A program made the position numbers and the translations under genes. From positions 4,152,565 through 4,216,564 of the forward strand of contig CM057841.1 in assembly GCA_030068075.1 (NCBI GenBank): 64,000 nt of DNA, given 5' to 3'. This stretch comes from Paguma larvata (taxonomy: Eukaryota; Chordata; Mammalia; Carnivora; Viverridae). Position 1 is the first letter of the stretch, and every line of letters begins with the position of its first letter. Of the stretch, positions 1 to 11,073 are shown piece by piece. The notes under the pieces are model-generated. The model had not been told where the DNA came from. It made no database searches and saw only the letters and a program-made list of their open reading frames with translations.

Positions 1-2376
1 GAAGCCAGCATCACTTTGATTCCCAAACCAGATAGAGACCCAGCAAAGAAAGAAAATTACAGGCCAATATCCCTGATGAATATGGATGCAAAAATTCTCA
101 ACAAGATACTAGCAAATCGAATCCAACAGCATATAAAGAGAATTATCCACCATGATCAAGTAGGATTCATCCCTGGGTTGCAGGGCTGGTTCAATATTCG
201 CAAATCAATCAACGTGATACATCACATCAACAAAAGAAAAGATAAGAACCATATGATCCTGTCAATAGATGCAGAAAAAGCATTTGACAAAATACAGCAT
301 CCTTTCTTAATAAAAACTCTCGAGAAAGTCGGGATAGAAGGAACATACTTAAACATCATAAAAGCCATATATGAAAAGCCCACAGCTCATATCATCCTCA
401 ATGGGGAAAAACTGAAAGCCTTCCCCCTGAGATCAGGAACACGACAGGGGTGTCCACTCTCGCCACTGCTATTTAACATAGTGTTGGAAGTCTTAGCATC
501 AGCAATCAGACAACAAAACAAAATAAAAGGCATCAAGATTGGCAAGGAGGAAGTCAAACTTTCACTTTTTGCAGATGACATGATACTTTACATGGAAAAC
601 CCGACAGAATCCACCAAAAGCCTACTAGAACTGATTCAGGATTTCAGCAAAGTTGCAGGGTACAAAATCAATGTACAGAAATCGGTGGCATTTCTATACA
701 CCAACAATGAAGCAGCAGAAAGAGAAATAAAGAAGCTAATCCCTTTCACAATTGCACCAAAAACCATAAAATACTTAGGAATAAACCTAACCAAAGATGT
801 GAAAGACCTCTACACTGAAAACTATAAAAAACTTATGAAGGAAATTGAGGAAGACACAAGGAAATGGAAAAACATCCCATGCTCATGGATTGGAAGAATA
901 AATATCGTCAAAATGGCAATACTACCCAAAGCAATCTACACATTCAATGCAATCCCAATCAAAATTGCACCAGCATTCTTCTCAAAGCTAGAGCAAACAA
1001 TCCTAAAATTTGTATGGAACCACAAAAGACCTCGAATAGCCAAAATAATACTGAAGAATAAAACCAAGGCGGGAGGCATCACAATCCCAGACTTTAACCT
1101 CTACTACAAAGCGGTGGTCATCAAGACTGTATGGTATTGGCACAAAAACAGACGCATAGACCAATGGAATAGAATAGAAAACTCAGAAATGGACCCGCAA
1201 GTATATGGCCAACTAATCTTTGACAAAGCGGGAAAATGTATCCAATGGAAAAAAGACAGCCTTTTTAACAAATGGTGCTGGGAGAATTGGACAGCAACAT
1301 GCAAAAGAATGAAACTAGACCACTTTCTTACACCACTCACAAAAATAAATTCTAAATGGATAAAAGATCTGAATGTGAGGCAGGAAACCGTCAAAATCCT
1401 AGAGGAGAAAACAGGAAAAAGCCTCTTTGACCTAAGACGCACCAATTTCTTACTCGACATGTCTCCAAAGGCAAGAGAATTAAAAGCAAAGATGAACTAT
1501 TGGGACCTCATCAAGATAAAAAGCTTCTGCACGGCAAAAGAAACAACCAACAAAACGAATAGGCAACCAACGGAATGGGAAAAGATCATCGCAAATGACA
1601 TATCGGATAAAGGACTAATATCTAAAATTTATAAAGAACTTACCAAACTCCAAACCCGAAAAACAAACAACCCAGTGAAGAAATGGGCGGAAGATATGAA
1701 TAGACACTTCTCCAAAGGGGACATTCAGATGGCCAACAGACACATGAAACGATGCTCAATGTCACTCAGCATCAGGGAAATACAAATCAAAACTACACTG
1801 AGATACCACCTCACACCAGTCAGAGTGGCTAAAATGAACAAATCAGGAAACTATAGATGCTGGCGAGGATGTGGAGAAGTAGGCACCCTCCTACACTGTT
1901 GGTGGGAATGCAAACTGGTGCAGCCACTCTGGAAAACGGTGTGGAGGTTCCTCAAAAAAATGAAAATAGAGCTACCCTATGACCCAGCAATAGCCCTGCT
2001 AGGAATCTACCCAAGAGACACAGGAATGCTGATGCATAGGAGCACGTGTACCCCAATGTTCATAGCAGCACTTTCGACAATAGCCAGATCATGGAAAGAG
2101 ACCAAGTGCCCATCAACTGACGAATGGATAAAGAAGATGTGGTACATATATACAATGGAATACTACGTGGCAATGAGAAAGAATGAAATCTGGCCATGTG
2201 TAGCAACATGGATGGAATTGGAGGGTATTATGTTAAGTGAAATAAGTCAGTCAGAAAAAGACAGATACCATATGTTTCCACGAATAGGTGGACTTTGTGA
2301 GACTAAGCAAAAACCAGGGGGAGGGGAAGAGGGGAAAGGAAAAAAAGACACAGAGAGGGAGGGAGATAAAACATAA
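1..2376 (+). CDS. L1 ORF2 protein, reverse transcriptase and C-terminal domains (5'-partial)
   Basis: ORF2p is the endonuclease/reverse transcriptase that nicks target DNA and copies L1 RNA into it. The visible part starts in the RT domain. Counting from the first ATG at 16, RT motif A has its aspartate at residue 85, motif B is [10 protein letters not shown] at 141-150, and the catalytic FADD is at 185-188. The C-terminal cysteine motif [14 protein letters not shown] begins at residue 615 (C615, C619, H627, C632). No stop or frameshift interrupts the frame. Compared with human ORF2p, as I remember it, the frame runs about 27 residues past the usual end into the purine-rich 3' UTR, adding a charged Lys/Glu/Gly tail. 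The true start is upstream of the window, so coding capacity of the whole element is unknown. Confidence 0.92.
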   Translation, partial: EASITLIPKPDRDPAKKENYRPISLMNMDAKILNKILANRIQQHIKRIIHHDQVGFIPGLQGWFNIRKSINVIHHINKRKDKNHMILSIDAEKAFDKIQHPFLIKTLEKVGIEGTYLNIIKAIYEKPTAHIILNGEKLKAFPLRSGTRQGCPLSPLLFNIVLEVLASAIRQQNKIKGIKIGKEEVKLSLFADDMILYMENPTESTKSLLELIQDFSKVAGYKINVQKSVAFLYTNNEAAEREIKKLIPFTIAPKTIKYLGINLTKDVKDLYTENYKKLMKEIEEDTRKWKNIPCSWIGRINIVKMAILPKAIYTFNAIPIKIAPAFFSKLEQTILKFVWNHKRPRIAKIILKNKTKAGGITIPDFNLYYKAVVIKTVWYWHKNRRIDQWNRIENSEMDPQVYGQLIFDKAGKCIQWKKDSLFNKWCWENWTATCKRMKLDHFLTPLTKINSKWIKDLNVRQETVKILEEKTGKSLFDLRRTNFLLDMSPKARELKAKMNYWDLIKIKSFCTAKETTNKTNRQPTEWEKIIANDISDKGLISKIYKELTKLQTRKTNNPVKKWAEDMNRHFSKGDIQMANRHMKRCSMSLSIREIQIKTTLRYHLTPVRVAKMNKSGNYRCWRGCGEVGTLLHCWWECKLVQPLWKTVWRFLKKMKIELPYDPAIALLGIYPRDTGMLMHRSTCTPMFIAALSTIARSWKETKCPSTDEWIKKMWYIYTMEYYVAMRKNEIWPCVATWMELEGIMLSEISQSEKDRYHMFPRIGGLCETKQKPGGGEEGKGKKDTEREGDKT

Positions 2377-2404
2377 GAGACTCTCAAAGACTAAGAAAAA
2401 ACTG

Positions 2405-2439
2405 AGGGTAAGGGGGATGAGGGAGGGGGGAGAGGGGGT
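2405..2439 (+). other. G-quadruplex-type G-run array in L1 3' UTR
   Basis: Five runs of three to six guanines are separated by 1-4 bases. The same array recurs at the 3' ends of other copies here (near 3227-3262, 38940-38970, 48493-48527). Polypurine/G4 tracts are a known feature of mammalian L1 3' UTRs. Folding is inferred. Confidence 0.7.
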
Positions 2440-2560
2440 GATGGGCATTAAAAAGGGCACATGTTGGGATGAACACTGGGTGTTATATGTAAACCAATTT
2501 GAAAATAAACTATTATAACAAAAAAAAAATAAACAATTTAAAAACAAAAAAAAAAAAAAA

Positions 2561-2746
2561 GAATATTTATTTTTTGGGACAGTGCAAGCAGGGGATGGGC
2601 AGAGAGAGGGGGACAGAGGATCTGAAGTGGGCTCTGTCCTGCATGCTGACAGTAGTAAGCCTGATATAAGGCTTGAACTCATGAACTGCAAGATCATGAC
2701 CTTAGTTGAGGTCGGACACTCAACTGACTGAGCCACCCAGGTGCCC
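2561..2746 (-). mobile_element. tRNA-Lys-derived SINE (CAN-SINE type)
   Basis: Read on the minus strand it starts GGGGCACCTGGGTGGCTCAG at 2746 and ends in an A/T-rich tail near 2561. It sits directly behind the A-tail of the preceding L1. Confidence 0.92.
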
Positions 2747-2775
2747 CTTTACTTATCCTTTAGAATATGCTACTC

Positions 2776-3378
2776 AAATAAATGAAAATAGAGCTATGCT
2801 ATGACCCAGCAATAGCACTGCTAGGAATCTACCCAAAAGACACAGGAATGCTGATGCATAGGGGCACGTGTACCCCAATGTTCATAGCAGCACTTTCAAC
2901 AATAGCCAGATCATGGAAAGAGACCAAGTGCCCATCAACTGACGAATGGATAAAGAAGATGTGGTACATATATACAATGGAATACTACGTGGCAATGAGA
3001 AAGAATGAAATCTGGCCATGTGTAGCAACATGGATGGAATTGGAGGGTATTATGTTAAGTGAAATAAGTCAGTCAGAAAAAGACAGATACCATATGTTTC
3101 CACGAATAGGTGGACTTTGTGAGACTAAGCAAAAACCAGGGGGAGGGGAAGAGGGGAAAGGAAAAAAAGACACAGAGAGGGAGGGAGATAAAACATAAGA
3201 GACTCTCAAAGACTAAGAACAAACTCAGGGTGAGGGGGGTGAGGGAGGGGGGAGAGGGGGTGACAGGTATTAAAGAGGGCACGTGTTGGGATGAACACTG
3301 GGTGTTATATGTAAACCAATTTGAAAATAAACTATTATAAAATAAAAAAAATAAATAAAATGCACACGTAAAAAAAAA
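2776..3378 (+). mobile_element. Young 5'-truncated L1 with target duplication
   Basis: About 600 bp from the end of ORF2 to the tail. AGAATATGCTACTC is duplicated at 2762-2775 and 3379-3392. Between the first A-rich tail and the final A run lies a short non-A block, TGCACACGT (3361-3369), which could be a very small 3' transduction. Confidence 0.92.
2782..3198 (+). pseudogene. L1 ORF2 C-terminal fragment
   Basis: The last 138 residues of ORF2p stay open, ending with the same extended charged tail as the copy at 1-2376. The sequence starts after the cysteine motif, so neither endonuclease nor RT is present. This is a 5'-truncation remnant and not a gene. Confidence 0.9.
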
Positions 3379-3422
3379 GAATATGCTACTCCAATAGCTT
3401 TTTAAAAAAATTAGTATTTTTC

Positions 3423-3622
3423 AGGCACCTAGGTAGCTCAGTTTGTTAAGCTTCTGACTCTTGATTTTGGCTCAGGTCATGATCTCATGGTTCATGATCT
3501 CATGGTTCATGATCTCATGGTTCATGTCAGGCTCTGCACTGACAGTGTGGAACCTGTTCGGGATTCTCTCTCTCCCTCTCTCTTGGCCCCTCCCCCTCCC
3601 TCTCAAAATAAATAAAAAAAAA
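3423..3622 (+). mobile_element. SINE with an internal 15-bp triplication
   Basis: Diverged head, body, CT-rich tract and A-tail in plus orientation. CATGATCTCATGGTT is repeated three times in tandem at 3478-3522, inside the segment that lies just before the B box; ordinary copies have one unit. Confidence 0.9.
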
Positions 3623-3648
3623 ACACTTTAAAAAATTCAGTATTCTGG

Positions 3649-3860
3649 GGCGCCTGGGTGGCTCAGTCAGTTAAGTGGCCAACTTCGGCCCAGGTCATGA
3701 TCTCGCAGTTCGTGAGTTCGAGCCCTGCGTCGGGCTCTGTGCTAGACAGCTCAGAGCCTAGAGCCTGCTTCAGATTCCGTGTCTCCCTCTCTCTCTGCCC
3801 CTCCTCTGCTCAGACTCTGTCTGTCTGTCTCTTTCAAAAATAACCAAACATTAAAAAAAA
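3649..3860 (+). mobile_element. tRNA-Lys-derived SINE
   Basis: Starts GGGGCGCCTGGGTGGCTCAG and keeps a GTTCGAGCCC-type B box, CT tract and A-rich tail. It lies 26 bp downstream of another SINE in the same orientation. Confidence 0.92.
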
Positions 3861-4212
3861 TTTAGTATTCTTTTTTTTTCCCACATACATCTACACAGTT
3901 TAATTCAATGTTTTCTTTTTCAAAGATACTTCATTGTTTAATTAAACATAACCTAGTTTTCTGTTGCCTCTATCAGAAATTATTCATGCCTTATTGATCC
4001 TATATAAAAGTTAATTTTGATTGAATACTATTTTTAAAACTTTTAGCAAACTTTTAAAAAATTTTATTATTATTATTATTATTTTTTAGGACATTCATAA
4101 AGGCCAGCTTTATTTTTACAAATAGTCTTTATGCTAACAATCCTAGAGAATACAATACAGTATAATAATACCATAATTTTTTTATCATTTTATTTTTTAT
4201 TTTTTTAAAAAA
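3861..4212. other. AT-rich spacer, nothing recognised
   Basis: Contains an ATT-type microsatellite (about 4063-4086) and, at 4170-4212, an A/T-rich stretch that on the minus strand could be an A-tail for the neighbouring truncated L1. Confidence 0.5.
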
Positions 4213-7200
4213 ATGTATTTGTATTTCCCTGATGATGAGTGACATTGAGCATCGTTTCATGTGTCTGTTTGCCATTCGGATGTCTTCTTTGGAGAAGTGT
4301 CTATTCATATCTTCCACCCATTTCTTCACTGGATTATTCATTTTTCAGGTGTGGAGTTTGGTAAGTTCTTTATAGATTTTAGATACTAGTCCTTTATCCA
4401 ATATGTCATTTGCGATTATCTTTTCCCATTCCGTTGGTTGCCTATCAGTTTTGTTGGTTGTTTCTTTTGCCGTGCAGAAGGTTTTTATCTTGATGAGGTC
4501 CCAGTAGTTCAGTTTTGCTTTTAATTCCCTTGCCTTTGGAGATGTGTCGAGTAGGAATTTGGTGCGTCTTAGGTCAAAGAGGCTTTTCCCTGCTTTCTCC
4601 TCTAGGATTTTGATGGTTTCCTGTCTCACATTCAGATCCTTTATCCATTTAGAGTTTATTTTTGTGAGTGGTGTAAGGAAGTGGTCTAGTTTCATTCTTT
4701 TGCATGTTGCAGTCCAGTTCTCCCAGCACCATTTATTAAAGAGGCTGTCTTTTTTCCATTGGGTACTCTTTCCCGCTTTGTCAAAGATTAGTTGGCCATA
4801 CACTTGCGGGTCCATTTCTGAGTTTTCTACTCTATTCCATTGGTCTATGTGTCTATTTTTGTGCCAATACCATACAGTCTTGATGACTACCGCTTTGTAG
4901 TAGGGGTTGAAGTCTGGGATCGTGATGCCTCCCGCCTTGTTTTTGTTCTTCAGTATTACTTTGGCTATTCAGGGTCTTTTGTGGTTCCATACAAATTTTA
5001 GGATTGTTTGCTCTAGCTTTGAGAGGAATGCTGGTGCAATTTTGATTGGGATTGCATTGAATGTGTAGATTGCTTTGGGTAGTATTGCCATTTTGACGAT
5101 ATTTATTCTTCCAATCCATGAGCATGGGATGTTTTTCCATTTCCTTGTGTCTTCCTCAATTTCCTTCATAAGTTTTTTATAGTTTTCAGCGAAGAGGTCT
5201 TTTACGTCTTTGGTTAGGTTTATTCCTAGGTATTTGATGGTTTTTGGTGCGATTGTGAAGGGGATTAGCTTCTTTATTTCTCTTTCTGCTGCTTCATTGA
5301 TGGTGTATATGAATGCCACCGATTTTTGTACATTGATTTTGTACCCTGAAATTTTGCTGAATTCATGGATCAGTTCTAGCAGGCTTTTGGTGGATTCTGT
5401 CGGGTTTTCCAAGTAAAGTATCATGTCATCTGCAAAGAGTGAGAGTTTGACTTCCTCCTTGCCAATCTTGATGCCTTTTATTCTGTTTTCTTGTCTGATT
5501 GCTGATGCTAGGACTTCCAACACTATGTTAAATAGCAGTGGCGAGAGTGGACACCCCTGTCGTGTTCCTGATCTCAGGCGGAAGGCTATCAATTTTTCCC
5601 CATTGAGGATGATATTAGCTGTGAGTTTTTCATAGATGGCTTTTATGATGTTTAAGTATGTTCCTTCTATCCTGACTTTCTCGAGGGTTTTTATTAGGAA
5701 AAGGTGCTGTATTTGTCAAATGCTTTTTCTGCATCAATTGACACGATCATATAGTTCTTATCTTTTCTTTTGTTAATGTGATGTATCACGTTGATCAATT
5801 TGCGAATATTGAATCAGCCTTGCATCCCGGGGATGAACCCTACTTGATCACGGTGAATAATTTTTTTTATATGCTGTTGGATTCGATTTGCTTGTATCTT
5901 GTTGAGAATTTTTGCATCCATATTCATCAGGGATATTGGCCTGTAATTCTCTTTCTTTGCTGGGTCTTTGTCTGGCTTGGGAATCAATGTGATGCTGGCT
6001 TCATAGAATAAGTCTGGGAGTTTTCCTTCCGTTTCAATTTTCTGAAACAGCTTGAGGAGGATAGGAATTAACTCTGTTTTAAATGTTTGGTAAAATTCCG
6101 CAGGGAAGCCATCTGGTCCAGGGCTTTTATTTGATGGGAGATTTTTGATAACTGATTCTATTTCTTTACTAGTTATGGGTCTGTTCAGATTTTCTATTTC
6201 TTCCCGTTTGAGTTTTGGTAGCATGTGACTGTTTAGAAATTTGTCCATTTTCTTGCCGAGTTTGGTGGCGTATAATTTTTCATAGTATTCTCTGACGATT
6301 GCTTTTATTTCTAAGGGATTGGTTGTAATTACTCCCTTTTCGTTCATGATTTTATCTATTTTAGTTCTCTCTCTTTTCTTTTTGAGAAGCCTGGCTAGCG
6401 GTTTGTCTATTTTGTTTATTCTTTCAAAGAACCAGCTCTTGGTTTCATTGATCTGTTCCATTACTTTTTCTGTTTCCATATGATTAATTTGTGCCCTGAT
6501 CTTTGTTATTTCTCTCTTTCTGCTGGGTTTGGGTTGTTTTGGTTGTTCTGCTTCTAGTTCTTTTAGGCGTGCCGTTAGGATTTGTGCTACTGATTTTTCT
6601 TGTTTCTTGAGGTGGGCCTGGATTGCAATATATTTCCCTCTCAGGACTGCCTTTGCCGCATCCCAGAGTGTTTGGATTGTTTTATTTTCATTTTCATATG
6701 TTTCCATATATTTTTTAATTTCTTCTTTGATTGCTTGGTTGACCCACTCGTCTTTTAATAGGCTGTTGTTTAGCCTCCATGATTTTGGATATTTTCCATG
6801 CTTTTTCCTTTGGTTAATTACAAGTTTCAAAGCATTGTGGTCTGACAATGTGCACGGTATGACCTCGATTCTATTATATTTATTCAGAGCTTCCCTGTGG
6901 CCCAGAAGGTGGTCTGTCTTGGAAAATGTACCGTGTGCAGTTGAGAACAATGTAAATTCCTTTGCTTCTGGATGAAGCGCCCTGAAGATGTCTATTAGGC
7001 CCATCTGTTCTAAAGTGTCGTTCAGGGCCATTGTTTCTGTGGCGATTTTCTGTTTTGTGGATCTGTCCAGTGCTGAAAGTGGTGTGTTAAGGTCCCCTAC
7101 TATTAGGACATTTTTATCGATAAGTTTGCTTATGTTTGTAATTAGTTGTTTTACATATTTGGGTGCCCCCAAATTTGGCGCGTAGATATTTATAATTGTT

Positions 7201-7544
7201 AGCTCTTCCTGCTGGATGGTCCCTGTGATTATTATATAATGCCCTTCTTCATCTCATATTACATCCTTTACTTTAAAGTCCAGTTTGTCTGATATAAGTG
7301 TGGCTACTCCAGCTTTCTTCTGAGTTCCAGTAGTCTGGTAGATAGTTCTCCATTCCCTCACTTTCAATCTGAAGGTGTCCTCAGGTCTAAAATGAGTCTT
7401 TTGAAGACAGCAAATAGATGGGTCTTGTTTTTTAATCCATTCTGTTACCCTGTGTCTTTTGATTGGTGCATTTAGTCCATTTACATTCAGTGTTAATATT
7501 GAAAAATATGGGCTTACAGTCCCTGTACTATCCGTAGGTTTCAT
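4213..7544 (-). pseudogene. L1 ORF2, damaged, C-terminally truncated
   Basis: Endonuclease, linker and RT are in order. The endonuclease start (LTLNVNGLNAPIKRHR) is clear. In the motif normally QETH the glutamate is lysine (codon at 7398-7400), which should remove a metal-binding catalytic residue. A stop follows near 7254, a TGG-to-TGA change near 5814 interrupts the conserved QGWFN motif, and further breaks occur near 5700 and 4970. RT motif B ([10 protein letters not shown]) and FADD survive at about 5400-5570. The cysteine motif is lost with the 3' end. The start at 7544 is chosen because it lies about 47 bp after the ORF1 stop, the usual L1 spacing. Non-functional. Confidence 0.9.
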
Positions 7545-7591
7545 GCTAATAAGTCTGTCTCTGGTAGTTTGTGTTCTTTGCAACCTTTCCT

Positions 7592-8715
7592 TCATAGGTT
7601 GCCCCTCAGGATCTCTTGTAATGCTGGCTTGTTGGAGATGAATTCCTTCAGTTTTTGTTTGCTGGGGAAAACCTTGATCTTTCCTTCTATTCTGAATGAC
7701 AGGCTAGCTGGGTACAGGATTCTTGGTTGCATATCCTTCCTGCTCATCACGTTGAAGATATCCTGCCATTCCTTTCTAGCTTGCCATGTTTCTGTCGATA
7801 AGTCTGCTACTATCCTTATGTGTCTGCCCTTGTATGTTAAGTCCCTTTTATTTCTAGCTGCTTTCAGGATTCTCTCTCTGTCTTTATATTTGGCCAATTT
7901 CACAATGATGTGTCTTGCAGAGGGTCTATTCAAGTTACGTCTGAGGGGAGTTCTCTGTGCCTCTTGGATTTCCATGCTCGTTTCCTTCCTCATGTTGCGG
8001 AAGTTCTCAGCAATGATTTGTTCAAGTACCCCTTCGACTCCTTTCTCTCTCTCTTCTTCCTCTGGAACTCCTATGATACGGATATTGTTTCGTTTGAGTG
8101 CATCGCTCAGCTCTCGAATTCTCCTTTCCTGTTCCTGGATCAGCTTCTCTCTCTTTTTATCTGCTTCCTCTTTTTCCATAAGTTTATCTTCTGATGCACT
8201 TACTCTTTCTTCTACCTCTTCAATCCGTGCTGTGGCTGCTTCCAATTTGTCTTGTATTTCATCCAAGGCCTTTTTAAATTCTTGCTGACCATTTTTAAGG
8301 TCCTTGAACTCTGCTGCGCGGGACCCCTTGCATTCATCTATGCTTTTTTCAAGCCCAGCGATTAGTTGTATGATTATCATTTTATATTCGTACTGTGTTA
8401 TGTTGCTTATATCCGTTTTCATTAATTCTTTTTTTTTAAATATTTTTATTTATTTTTGAGAGCAGGAGAGACAAAGCATGAGTGGGGGAGGGTCAGAGAG
8501 AGAGGGAGACACAGAATCTGAAGCAGGCTCCAGGCTCCGAGCTGTCAGCACAGAGTCCGACGCGGGGCTCGAACTCACAGACTGTGAGATCATGACCTGA
8601 GCTGAAGTCGGCCGCTTAACCGACTGAGCCACCCAGGTGCCCCCGTTTTCATTAATTCTTGAGCTGTCACTACTTCCTGTAGATTCTTTTGAGGAGAATT
8701 CTTCCTTTTCGTCAT
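7592..8715 (-). pseudogene. L1 ORF1 (RNA-binding protein), split by a SINE
   Basis: ORF1p is the trimeric RNA chaperone of the L1 ribonucleoprotein. The reading frame starts at 8715, runs 24 codons, and is interrupted by a 213-bp SINE plus duplicated target. It then continues for about 270 codons to 7592. The C-terminal exon-like part shows a heptad-rich coiled coil with many Glu/Lys, an RRM-like core (NIRIIGVPEE) and the C-terminal domain. Apart from the insertion the frame looks open, so the SINE is probably the first lesion in this ORF. Confidence 0.9.
8431..8643 (-). mobile_element. SINE inserted into L1 ORF1
   Basis: Flanked by a 17-bp direct repeat, CGTTTTCATTAATTCTT, at 8414-8430 and 8644-8660. 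This fixes the boundaries and shows that the SINE is younger than the L1. Head, B box, body and A-tail are all present. Confidence 0.96.
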
Positions 8716-9908
8716 TTTGGCTAGGTGTGTATTGGATTGTTTCTTGGAGTTGCCCTGGAAAGGGAAACAGACTGACAGACAAACAGACACCCGAAATCCT
8801 CAAACGTACCAACAAATGATACAGACAAGCGGTTCACAACAGAAAAAAGAGTAACAAATGACACTCTGAGGGCAATGTCCTGAAGTGCCAGCTACACGGT
8901 AAGGACAGGGTATGTAGTGTGCTGGTGGCAGAGCGTCTACAGAGAGAATAATGACAGTTGCGGGGTAAAGAAGGAAATGGTCTTTTCCCAGGTAGAGTGA
9001 CTAAAGAGCTTAATCCAGACTGAGAGAAATCAGAATTAGGACGGTTGCAAGGAAAAAGGAATGAAGACAGAAATTGCTCGGATGAGATTATGTGGCCTGG
9101 TTATTCCAGAGAGAGAAATAGGGAAGTACAGAAGGAGGTGTAGAACATGCCTTTAAGAGAGTGGGTTAAGATTCTGTTTAAGTCAGCCAGGACCCTGGAT
9201 AGTCAGCTCCGGAGTGGGGATCAGTAAGAAGAATAACGGGGAACATATATTTTAATAAGAAATGACCTGGAGTTACTCCAGGCAGCCGTCTGAACTTGGC
9301 CTGTGTAGCTCGAGCTGAGAGGTGTCGCTCCTGTGCGGATGGGTGTGGTTTAGTGTAGGCGGGTCCTCTCCACTGAGGCAGGGATGGTTCTGGGAGTGAC
9401 TTCCAGGAGGCGGCAGTGGCGCCTGGCGCACACTCCCGGCTGGGGCCGGCAGCAGCGGCAGCGGTCCCACGGTTGCTCGCTCTCCACGCTGCTGGCGGCT
9501 GAGCAACTCTGGGTCGGGCGGGCCGACTGTGCCTCTGTCCACGGTCCCGCACAAGGAGAGTTCTGCTGGGTTCTGCTGTTAGACACAGAGCTTCTCCTCC
9601 TAAGCCCTGTCTTTAGGGGCTGGATGGTGGTGGTCTCCCCCTCTCTGGCCCTCTCCTTCAGATGTTGGGCACTTTCCCCGCTGTCCCCGGCTCACCCTCC
9701 CCCCAGCTCAGTTTCCCGAGATCGTTTTGTCCGTTCTCGATTAGACTCACGGTCCTAGGGCGTTGTCTATGTTCCTTGCGTTCCTTGTAGGCTGCTACAA
9801 CTTTTCTGCCAGGTTCTTGGAGTTGAGAATCTCTCTGTTTCGGTCCCTCTCAATTCAAAAAACAAGGGAAACTTTGGGCCTCCCTACTCCTCCGCCATCT
9901 TGGCTCCC
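8716..9908 (-). promoter_or_regulatory. L1 5' UTR with internal promoter
   Basis: About 1.2 kb between the element start and ORF1. The first bases on the minus strand contain CCAAGATGGCGG (9892-9903), the YY1-type site that positions L1 transcription in other mammals. The interval 9360-9560 is GC- and CpG-rich, as expected for an L1 promoter. Open frames on both strands here are composition effects. Confidence 0.8.
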
Positions 9909-9924
9909 CTCATCTAATATGTAT

Positions 9925-10119
9925 TTTTTAAATGTTTTATTTATTTTTGAGAGGGCAAGCAGGGGAGGGACAGAAAGAGAGTGAGGGAGAGAGAATCCCA
10001 AGCAGGCTCTTCACTGTCAGCTCAGAGCCCGACATGGGGCTCACACTCATGAACCTTAAGATGGTGACCTGAGCTGAGATTGACTCAGACGGTCAACCAA
10101 CTGGGCCACCCAGGCCCCC
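9925..10119 (-). mobile_element. tRNA-Lys-derived SINE
   Basis: Minus-strand copy ending in a long A/T-rich tail that lies about 16 bp from the L1 5' end. The head is slightly degenerate (GGGGGCCTGGGTGGCC). Confidence 0.9.
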
Positions 10120-10379
10120 TGTTTATCCTTTCTATTAAAGCATACAAATTTACTTCTGGGCTATGAGATCTTATGCTCCTTGGAGGAAAACACACAATCT
10201 GTTGGGTCGTTTAACATTTTATGAATCAGAGCAGAGATCCAGTCATCAACCCCGGGGCCATGTTTAACATTTCTGTGTTATCCGTGCTCTCAAATAGTCA
10301 CTATCTTCATTATAATGCTTATAGTTAATGAGTCTACAGGTTTGTGTGCTTGAAAACATCCATTAAAATATTTATTTTA

Positions 10380-10620
10380 GGGGCGCCTGGGTGGCTCAGT
10401 CGGTTGAGCGTCCGACTTCGGCTCAGGTCATGATCTCACCGTTTCCGAGTTCGAGCCCTGCGTCGGGCTCTGTGCTGACGGCTCAGAGCCTGGAGCCTGC
10501 TTCGGATTCTGTGTCTCTCTCTCTCTCTGCCCCTCCCCTGCTCATGCTCTCTCTCTCTCTCTCTCTCTCTCTCTCGAAATAAAATAATGCCAAAAAAAAT
10601 TAAAAAAAAACTGTATTTAA
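10380..10620 (+). mobile_element. Young SINE with expanded CT tract
   Basis: Near-consensus head and B box. The CT tract contains an uninterrupted (CT)n run at about 10540-10574. A duplicated AAAATATTTATTTTA flanks it (10365-10379 and about 10624-10638). Confidence 0.95.
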
Positions 10621-10731
10621 AAAAAAAATATTTATTTTAATGAGCGAATCCTAAGTAGTGCTCTTTGAAATGATAAATGTTCAAACGGATATAAAATATT
10701 GTGGGTGAAACAGTGTTAAAGAATTGGCCCT

Positions 10732-10861
10732 AGGGGCACCTGGGTGGCTCAGTCGTTAAGCATTTGACTCTCGATCTCACGTTAGGTCTTAATCTCAAGG
10801 TTGTGAGTTCAAGCCCCACACAGGACTTTGCACTGGGAGTGAAGCTTACTTTAAAAAAATT
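10732..10861 (+). mobile_element. Short-body SINE variant
   Basis: Has the tRNA-like head, but the body is short. After the B box the sequence runs to a TTACTTTAAAAAAA-type end without the CT tract, so it is a different SINE subfamily from its neighbours. Confidence 0.88.
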
Positions 10862-11058
10862 AGGGGCGCCTGAGTGACTTAGTTGGTTGAGCGTTCGATT
10901 CTTGATTTTAGCTTGGGTCATGATCCCAGGGTCGTGGGATCGAGCCCTGTGTCGAGTGCTGCACTGAATATGGAGCCTGCTCAGGATTCTCTGTCTCTCT
11001 CTCTCTGCCCCTCTCCCCTTCTCATGCTCTTTCATCCTCTCTCTAAAATAAAATTTAA
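10862..11058 (+). mobile_element. SINE directly downstream of another SINE
   Basis: A long-body copy starts right at the A-tail of the preceding short variant. AAAGAATTGGCCCTA (10717-10731) and AAAGAATTAGCCCTA (11059-11073) flank the pair, not the individual elements. Confidence 0.92.
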
Positions 11059-11073
11059 TAAAGAATTAGCCCT

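Larger units (their letters stand above)
1..2560 (+). mobile_element. Young L1 (LINE-1), 3' part, runs in from the left edge
   Basis: The element covers most of ORF2, a G-rich 3' UTR and an A-rich tail. Its 3' end (CACTGGGTGTTATATGTAAA, then AATAAACTATTATAA) recurs in many other L1 copies of this window and marks one carnivoran L1 family. The reading frame is open across the whole visible part, so this is among the youngest copies here. The 5' end, ORF1 and the endonuclease domain lie outside the window. Only the 3' side is visible, so the target duplication cannot be tested. Confidence 0.93.
4213..9908 (-). mobile_element. L1 with complete 5' end but missing 3' end
   Basis: On the minus strand it starts at about 9908 with a 5' UTR whose first bases contain CCAAGATGGCGG. 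ORF1 (split by a SINE) and ORF2 follow. L1 similarity stops near 4213, after the ORF2 region just before the cysteine motif. Cysteine motif, 3' UTR and the usual 3' terminus are absent. Most genomic L1s are 5'-truncated, so the reverse is unusual. The boundary is A-rich on the element strand, compatible with premature polyadenylation, but no matching target duplication was found, so a later deletion is equally possible. Confidence 0.9.

Noticed and set aside
7569..8288. 239-codon plus-strand open frame
   Set aside because: Antisense shadow of L1 ORF1.
9178..9758. Overlapping open frames of 70-124 codons on both strands
   Set aside because: They lie in the CpG-rich L1 5' UTR. High GC lowers stop frequency and no domain is visible.
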